Shown piece after piece: positions 24,629 through 29,021 of a DNA stretch of 29,021 nt. A program made the translations under genes and the position numbers. Source of the DNA: JAXGPP01 sp964436865 (GTDB taxonomy: Bacteria; Planctomycetota; Planctomycetia; Pirellulales; Thermoguttaceae); NCBI GenBank assembly GCA_964436865.1, contig CAYTFK010000052.1, positions 1 through 29,021 on the forward strand. Reading direction: 5' to 3'. How positions within the stretch are numbered: position 1 is the first letter of the stretch; every line of letters starts with the position of its first letter. Below the pieces are notes generated by a model. The model ran no database searches, was not told where the DNA came from, and saw nothing but the letters and a program-made list of their open reading frames with translations.

Positions 24629-25914
24629 GCCCCGACATCGTATTCTGGCTGGCGATCGTCGGACTGGCGGCCGTCTTCGTGGCGGCCGTCGGCGCCCGCT
24701 CGCTGACCGATTTCTCGCGCCACGAACTGGAGGAGATCTGCCGCCACCGGAAGCCTGACCGGCTGGGGCAAATTTTGGTGCGCCACGACGAAGCCGCCCT
24801 GGCTGCGGAAATGCTGCAGGTGATTGCGGTCGCCGCCGCCATCGGCGCCGGCACCTGCTGGGTCTGGCTCGCTTACCGGCCCGAGACCGTCGCTCCGTGG
24901 CTCGTGGTGGCCGCCAGCGTCGGCGGCGGCGCGGCCGCGCTGCTGGTCGTCCGGGTGTTGTTACCGTATGCTTTCGCCCGGCTGTGGGCCGAACGGATTC
25001 TCTATCACGGCTGGCCTTTGTGGCGCAGCGTCGACCTGGTGTTCACGCCGCTGGTGGCAATCACGCGGGCCATCGATGCCGCGCTTCACCGTCTCACCGG
25101 GCGCAAGCCGCCAACCAACGAGGACTCGTTCGAGGAAGAGATCCTCACGGTGGTCACCGAGGGGCACCGCGAAGGCCTGCTCGAGGAAGAGGCTCGCGAC
25201 ATGATCGAGGGGATCATCGAATTGGGCGACGTCGACGTGGCGTCCATCATGACTCCCCGGACCGACATGGCGACCATCGCGGCCGAGATGACCTGGGAGG
25301 AGGTGCTCGAGTTTGTAAGGAATTCGAGCCATACCAGGATTCCATGCCACGGCAAGACCCGCGATGAGATCATCGGCATCCTGCATGTGCGCGACCTGAT
25401 CGCGCAGTTGATCAAGTCGCGCAGCGAGCCGAAGCCTGCATGGACGGTCCTCCTGCGGCCTCCCTATTTTGTGCCGGAAACCAAGCCGGTAGACGTGCTG
25501 TTGCAGGACTTCCAGCAGACGCGGAGCCACATTGCGGTGGTGCTCGACGAGTACGGCGGCGTTTCCGGACTGGTAACGCTGGAAGACGCGCTGGAGGAAA
25601 TCGTAGGCGAGATTGTCGACGAGTACGACCGCGAGGAAGTCGACGACATCCGCGAAATCGACGCAGCCCGGATCGAGGCGCTCGGCCGGGCCCATATCGA
25701 CGAGGTGAACGAGCGGCTCGCACTGGACCTCCCCGAAGATGCCGACTACGACACCATCGGCGGCTTCGTGTTCAGCGAATTGGGCCACGTGCCAGTGGCC
25801 GGCGAAGTGGTCGACTGGAAGAACGTCCGCATCACCGTGCTGGAAGCCACGCCGCGCCGCATCGAGCGCGTCCGGGTGGAAGTGCTCGACCGGGTCGGCG
25901 GCGAAGCCGAGTGA
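24625..25914 (+). CDS. CNNM/CorC-type CBS domain membrane protein
   Basis: A 429-aa protein of the HlyC/CorC (UPF0053) group, linked to Mg2+/Co2+ transport or efflux. The N-terminal part (about 1-150) has three or four membrane segments but lacks a strongly typical DUF21 sequence. MIEGIIELGDVDVASIMTPR introduces a CBS pair (about 190-340), ending LDEYGGVSGLVTLEDALEEI. A CorC/HlyC domain follows (about 355-428; DYDTIGGFVFSELGHVP). GTG at 24625 overlaps the ybeY stop by 4 nt. CorC-like genes beside phoH and ybeY are found widely, for instance in the E. coli miaB-ybeZ-ybeY-ybeX cluster, where ybeX is the homologue. Confidence 0.92.
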   Translation: MSPDIVFWLAIVGLAAVFVAAVGARSLTDFSRHELEEICRHRKPDRLGQILVRHDEAALAAEMLQVIAVAAAIGAGTCWVWLAYRPETVAPWLVVAASVGGGAAALLVVRVLLPYAFARLWAERILYHGWPLWRSVDLVFTPLVAITRAIDAALHRLTGRKPPTNEDSFEEEILTVVTEGHREGLLEEEARDMIEGIIELGDVDVASIMTPRTDMATIAAEMTWEEVLEFVRNSSHTRIPCHGKTRDEIIGILHVRDLIAQLIKSRSEPKPAWTVLLRPPYFVPETKPVDVLLQDFQQTRSHIAVVLDEYGGVSGLVTLEDALEEIVGEIVDEYDREEVDDIREIDAARIEALGRAHIDEVNERLALDLPEDADYDTIGGFVFSELGHVPVAGEVVDWKNVRITVLEATPRRIERVRVEVLDRVGGEAE

Positions 25915-25970
25915 TCGCGTCGGGCCGGGCGAGGCAGACTCTGTCAGACGGCTGAATGGGAAGCGTCCTT

Positions 25971-26390
25971 ATGCCCTGCCATCAAGAGCAGTTCTCATTT
26001 CGCACTCGGGGACACCGCCACATGCACGACGTGACCGGCGAGGTGGCGAATGTCGTCGAAAGGTCGCAGGTTCGCACCGGGGTGGCGCAGGTGTTCGCCG
26101 TGGGGAGCACAGCGGCGCTGGGGACGATTGAATTCGAGGCGGGGCTGGAGCGCGACCTGCCCGAAACGCTCGACCGTCTCCTGCCTCCGAGTCGCGACTA
26201 TGGGCACGAGCAGGCATGGCACGACGGCAACGGCCACTCGCACCTCCAGGCCACGCTGCTCGGCCCCTCGTTGGCGGTGCCGATCTGCGACGGGCGGCTT
26301 GTCCTCGGCACCTGGCAGCAGATCTTCCATCTCGAATGCGACATCCGCCCCCGCGACCGCACCGTAATCGTGACGGTGATGGGGGAGTAA
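25971..26390 (+). CDS. YjbQ family protein (UPF0047)
   Basis: A 139-aa single-domain protein of the YjbQ family, whose members have been described as secondary thiamine-phosphate synthases; the true role is not settled. The family motif GNGHSHLQATLLGPS (86-100) with its His pair is present, as is GTWQQIFHLECD and the ending VIVTVMGE. The segment GSTAALGTIEFEAGL (45-59) differs from the more usual GSTAGITTIE. ATG 25971 is chosen because GGGAAG lies 7 nt upstream; ATG 25956 has no ribosome site. It begins 56 nt after the CorC-type gene and may belong to the same transcript. Confidence 0.92.
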   Translation: MPCHQEQFSFRTRGHRHMHDVTGEVANVVERSQVRTGVAQVFAVGSTAALGTIEFEAGLERDLPETLDRLLPPSRDYGHEQAWHDGNGHSHLQATLLGPSLAVPICDGRLVLGTWQQIFHLECDIRPRDRTVIVTVMGE

Positions 26391-26410
26391 ATTCCTTTCC
26401 AGCCGACGCT

Positions 26411-26448
26411 CGCGATATCGCGTTGGCCAGGCATCCCGTCCGGCCGGA
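26411..26448. promoter_or_regulatory. Two palindromes upstream of the esterase gene
   Basis: CGCGATATCGCG (26411-26422) and TCCGGCCGGA (26439-26448) are perfect uninterrupted palindromes, ending 27 nt before the -35 box at 26475. They could be regulator sites, but GC-rich palindromes also arise by chance. Confidence 0.25.
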
Positions 26449-26474
26449 ACCATTTCACGTCCTGGAGCCGATCG

Positions 26475-26503
26475 TTGCTCCGCGGCGCGGGCGGCCCTAT
26501 GAT
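26475..26503 (+). promoter_or_regulatory. Promoter for the esterase gene
   Basis: TTGCTC (26475-26480), 17-nt spacer, TATGAT (26498-26503). Start of transcription near 26510, about 33 nt before the ATG. Confidence 0.5.
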
Positions 26504-26542
26504 AGGCTGCCGATGCACCGAACTTTCACAGGAGCCCATACG

Positions 26543-28090
26543 ATGAACCGGGTGTTTCGTTGCGCTTTCGGACTGGCACTGGTCTTGGCAACGGCCGCGG
26601 CGGCGCGGGCCGAGGTGCGGCTGCCCAGCCTGTTCTCCGATCATATGGTGCTGCAGGCGGAGGTGGCGGCCGCCATATGGGGCTGGGGCAATGCAGGTGA
26701 GAAAGTCACTGTGTCGCTGGCTGGGCAGACTCGGGAGGCCATGGCCGGCGACAACGGCCGCTGGCAGGTGACGCTCGATCCGCTTCCCGCCGGCGGGCCG
26801 CACGTGCTGGCGGTGCAGGGCGAAAACACAGTCCGGGTGGAAGACGTGCTCGTGGGCGAAGTGTGGCTGGGTTCGGGGCAGTCGAACATGGCGATGACTG
26901 TCTCCCGCGCCGCCAGCTTCGAGCAGGAAAAAGCCGCCGCCAACCTGCCGCAGATCCGCATGTTCACCGTCGAGCGCAAGGTCGCCGACGAGGCCCAGGA
27001 GGATTGCCAGGGGCAGTGGGTGATCGCCAGCCCGGAAACGGTGGGCAATTTTTCCGCGACGCTGTACTTCTTCGGCCGCACGCTCCACGAGGAACTGAAG
27101 ACGCCGGTCGGGCTGATCAATTCGTCGTGGGGCGGAACGCCAATCGAGGCCTGGATCGACGTTGGCGTGCAGCAGACAGTGCCTGAACTGGAACCAATGC
27201 TCAAGCGGTACGACGAATCGATTGCCGCATACGATCCCGAGAAAGCTCAGGCCGCGTACGAGAAGAGCCTCCAGCGGTGGAAGCAGGCCGCGCAGCGGGC
27301 GCGGACTGCCGGGGAAACGGCGCCGCGCCGGCCGCAGCCGCCGGTCGATCCCAAGCTCGCGCCGCGGCGGCCGGGCGTCCTGTACAACGGCATGATCGCG
27401 CCGCTCGTTCCCTACACGCTCCGCGGCTTCACCTGGTACCAGGGGGAGGCCAACGCGAACCGCGGAACGGCTGAACTTTACGGCCTGCAACTCAAGACGC
27501 TCATTGCCAACTGGCGAGGCCAGTGGAAAGACAACGAGCTGCCAATGCTCTTCGTGCAATTGCCCAACTACCTCAAGCCGCAACAGCAGCCATCGGAGAC
27601 CGCCGGTTGGGTGCTTGTGCGCGAAGAGATGCTCAAGACGCTGCGGAGCGTGGCCAATACGGGTATGGCGGTCACGATCGATATCGGCGAAGCGGAGGAT
27701 ATCCATCCCAAGAACAAGCAGGATGTCGGCCGTCGTCTGGCTCGATGGGCGCTTGCGCAGACCTACGGCAAGGACCTGGTTCCTTGCGGTCCTCTCTACA
27801 AGTCGATGGAGAATCGCGACGGCGAGATCGTGATCCAGTTCGACTACGCCGCTGGCGGCCTCGCGGCCCAAGGGGGCGGCAGACTGGAAGGTTTTGCCAT
27901 TGCGGGCGAGGACCGGCAGTTCGTCTGGGCCGAGGCAAAGATCGAGGGCGAAACGGTTGTCGTCTCGAGCCCGGCAGTGAAAGATCCCCAGGCGATCCGC
28001 TATGCCTGGGCGACGAATCCGAAAGCCAATCTGGTCAACCGGGCCGGCCTGCCAGCCTCGCCTTTTCGTACGGATGAATGGGAGGAGTAG
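26543..28090 (+). CDS. Secreted sialate O-acetylesterase-like SGNH hydrolase
   Basis: A 515-aa exported esterase. ATG 26543 has AGGAG 8 nt upstream and yields a signal peptide cut after ARA (about 23); the longer frame from 26216 lacks support. The mature protein begins EVRLPSLFSDHMVLQ, typical of the family, followed by a beta domain. The SGNH core has nucleophile Ser114 in LGSGQSNM, the block SSWGGTPIEAWID, YQGEANA, and the catalytic Asp386/His388 pair in EDIHP. A charged helical insert (about 215-275) separates the first two blocks from the third. Relatives remove acetyl groups from sialic acid or from plant and algal polysaccharides; the substrate here is unknown. It has its own promoter. 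Confidence 0.9.
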   Translation: MNRVFRCAFGLALVLATAAAARAEVRLPSLFSDHMVLQAEVAAAIWGWGNAGEKVTVSLAGQTREAMAGDNGRWQVTLDPLPAGGPHVLAVQGENTVRVEDVLVGEVWLGSGQSNMAMTVSRAASFEQEKAAANLPQIRMFTVERKVADEAQEDCQGQWVIASPETVGNFSATLYFFGRTLHEELKTPVGLINSSWGGTPIEAWIDVGVQQTVPELEPMLKRYDESIAAYDPEKAQAAYEKSLQRWKQAAQRARTAGETAPRRPQPPVDPKLAPRRPGVLYNGMIAPLVPYTLRGFTWYQGEANANRGTAELYGLQLKTLIANWRGQWKDNELPMLFVQLPNYLKPQQQPSETAGWVLVREEMLKTLRSVANTGMAVTIDIGEAEDIHPKNKQDVGRRLARWALAQTYGKDLVPCGPLYKSMENRDGEIVIQFDYAAGGLAAQGGGRLEGFAIAGEDRQFVWAEAKIEGETVVVSSPAVKDPQAIRYAWATNPKANLVNRAGLPASPFRTDEWEE

Positions 28091-28166
28091 CTTCTCGCTG
28101 CTCGTACTCCTCATGCTCCGCGTGAGCTGATGTCGCCGGAATATTCCGCATCCCGTGCGGAGTACG
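28082..28166. terminator. Hairpin cluster between convergent genes
   Basis: GAGGAGTA (28082-28089, including the esterase stop) pairs with TACTCCTC (28105-28112). The same right arm can instead pair as CGTACTCC (28103-28110) with GGAGTACG (28159-28166). A third hairpin TCCGCA-TCCCG-TGCGGA lies at 28145-28161. These sit between convergent genes, so a two-way terminator region is likely, though there is no T-run. Confidence 0.4.
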
Positions 28167-28229
28167 TGCTCGTCGACGCGGCGGCGCGTCGCGTGTCAAC
28201 CGCATCCGCGCGAGATGTTATGAGTACGC

Positions 28230-29021
28230 TCACTCTTCAAGCGTCACCGCCGCCAGCACCGGCGCGGCAGGCGTGCCAAGGTCGCGGAACGTGATGCTCT
28301 TGACCGGCGCATCGCGGAGCGCCACGCCGAGCACGTTGAGGTGCCACGGATCGCCCTGCAGGCCGACGAACACTTCCTCGGCCTCCGGCGGACCGGTCCA
28401 CTCGTCAATCGTGCGGCCGGTCACCAGCGGCACGGTCTGCGTCTGGCCGTCGGCGTAGTGGATCACATATTCGGCGACCGCGCCCCGCTCTCCGGTCCCT
28501 TCGTCCGCCGGACCCCAGCCGTGGATATTCCCGAGGAAGTACAACCGCTTGCCGCTTGCCCCAACCGGTATCTCGACTTCGCTCGGCCAGGTCCGATCTT
28601 TCGGCGCGCGGGGCGAGTGGAGCACCACGAAGGCTCGACCGTCGTTCCGGGCCGGATCGAGGATGCGGAACGGCACGCCGCCGATCGTCTGCTCGCCCAC
28701 GGGCATGCCGGTGAACAGAAGCTTGCCCGGATTGGGAACGCCAAACGGCGCGGTGAATGGATCGGTATTGGCTACCGCCGACAGATCAAGCATCCGGCCG
28801 TTGCCCGCCTCGATCGCCCGTTCCACCGGCAGCGCGACGAGGTCCGGAATCGGCTTCATCGCCGCCCCGGCTTCCGCCTTGTAGCGATCGACGACTGTGG
28901 CGAAGTCCCATCGCACCGTCTGTTCCGATCGCGCCGCGATCTCGACGCCCTCCAGCTTTGTGACTAGAGGCCGGTTTTCGGGCAGGTAGAGCACGGTTCT
29001 CTTGGGCGGCTGGCGGGCGGG
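28230..29021 (-). CDS. Protein with beta-sandwich-like domain, 5' end cut by window
   Basis: The frame stays open to the right edge (residues before the GTG at 28994 read PARQPPKRTVLYLPENRP), so the gene begins outside the window; only the last 263 residues are seen. This part looks beta-rich: GKLLFTGMPVGEQTIGGVPFRILD, then FVVLHSPR, GKRLYFLGNIHGWG and YVIHYADGQTQTVPLVTG. The combination of 'I-x-G-x-P-F' and a later aromatic-rich sandwich resembles NPCBM- or F5/8-like modules attached to secreted hydrolases, so a carbohydrate-active protein is a fair guess. No catalytic residue can be named. It is convergent with the esterase gene. Confidence 0.7.
   Translation of the reverse strand, partial: PARQPPKRTVLYLPENRPLVTKLEGVEIAARSEQTVRWDFATVVDRYKAEAGAAMKPIPDLVALPVERAIEAGNGRMLDLSAVANTDPFTAPFGVPNPGKLLFTGMPVGEQTIGGVPFRILDPARNDGRAFVVLHSPRAPKDRTWPSEVEIPVGASGKRLYFLGNIHGWGPADEGTGERGAVAEYVIHYADGQTQTVPLVTGRTIDEWTGPPEAEEVFVGLQGDPWHLNVLGVALRDAPVKSITFRDLGTPAAPVLAAVTLEE

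Noticed and set aside
26198..28114. 638-aa minus-strand open frame opposite the esterase gene
   Set aside because: Antisense shadow; the plus strand has signal peptide, catalytic motifs and ribosome site.

Overview
The window is a GC-rich bacterial chromosome segment, most likely from a planctomycete (probably Pirellulales). The main pointers are a perfect 9-bp hairpin at 511-531 that reads like a repeat I remember from planctomycete genomes, and a small double zinc-ribbon protein whose N-terminal half I associate with that phylum. Secreted carbohydrate-active proteins and the housekeeping gene variants fit too. The assignment rests on recognition, not on a database search.

Left part (1-4,030, minus strand): a 106-aa hypothetical gene, the hairpin repeat, then a run transcribed leftwards as VWA membrane protein > secreted TPR protein (38-nt overlap) > S41 C-terminal processing protease (ctpA-like). 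From 4,349 the plus strand carries def and fmt, which remove and add the N-formyl group of translation initiation. After a 530-nt stretch without a convincing gene come a 58-aa membrane protein, miaB and glnE (start/stop overlap of 4 nt), and a membrane-anchored protein made of two tandem ModA-like binding domains.

Middle part: a convergent gene (12,988-15,510, minus) encodes a large secreted protein with a jelly-roll-like N-terminus and a helical-toroid-like C-terminus. Opposite to it start a MOSC-domain protein, then purA, uppS and cdsA. uppS supplies the undecaprenyl carrier and cdsA supplies CDP-diacylglycerol, so this run serves purine and envelope lipid synthesis.

Right part: a double zinc-ribbon protein, then the tightly packed set phoH > 7TM-HD phosphodiesterase > ybeY > CNNM/CorC-type CBS protein, the last three joined by 4-nt GTGA overlaps. 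Next come a YjbQ-family protein, a secreted sialate O-acetylesterase-like SGNH hydrolase, and a convergent secreted-type protein cut by the right edge.

No tRNA, rRNA, CRISPR array, insertion sequence, phage gene or defence island is visible. I did not find a clear new multi-gene system. The observations I rank highest are the tandem-ModA fusion without transporter genes, the VWA/TPR/protease cluster, residue changes at conserved positions in YbeY, CdsA and PurA, and several promoter/palindrome arrangements.
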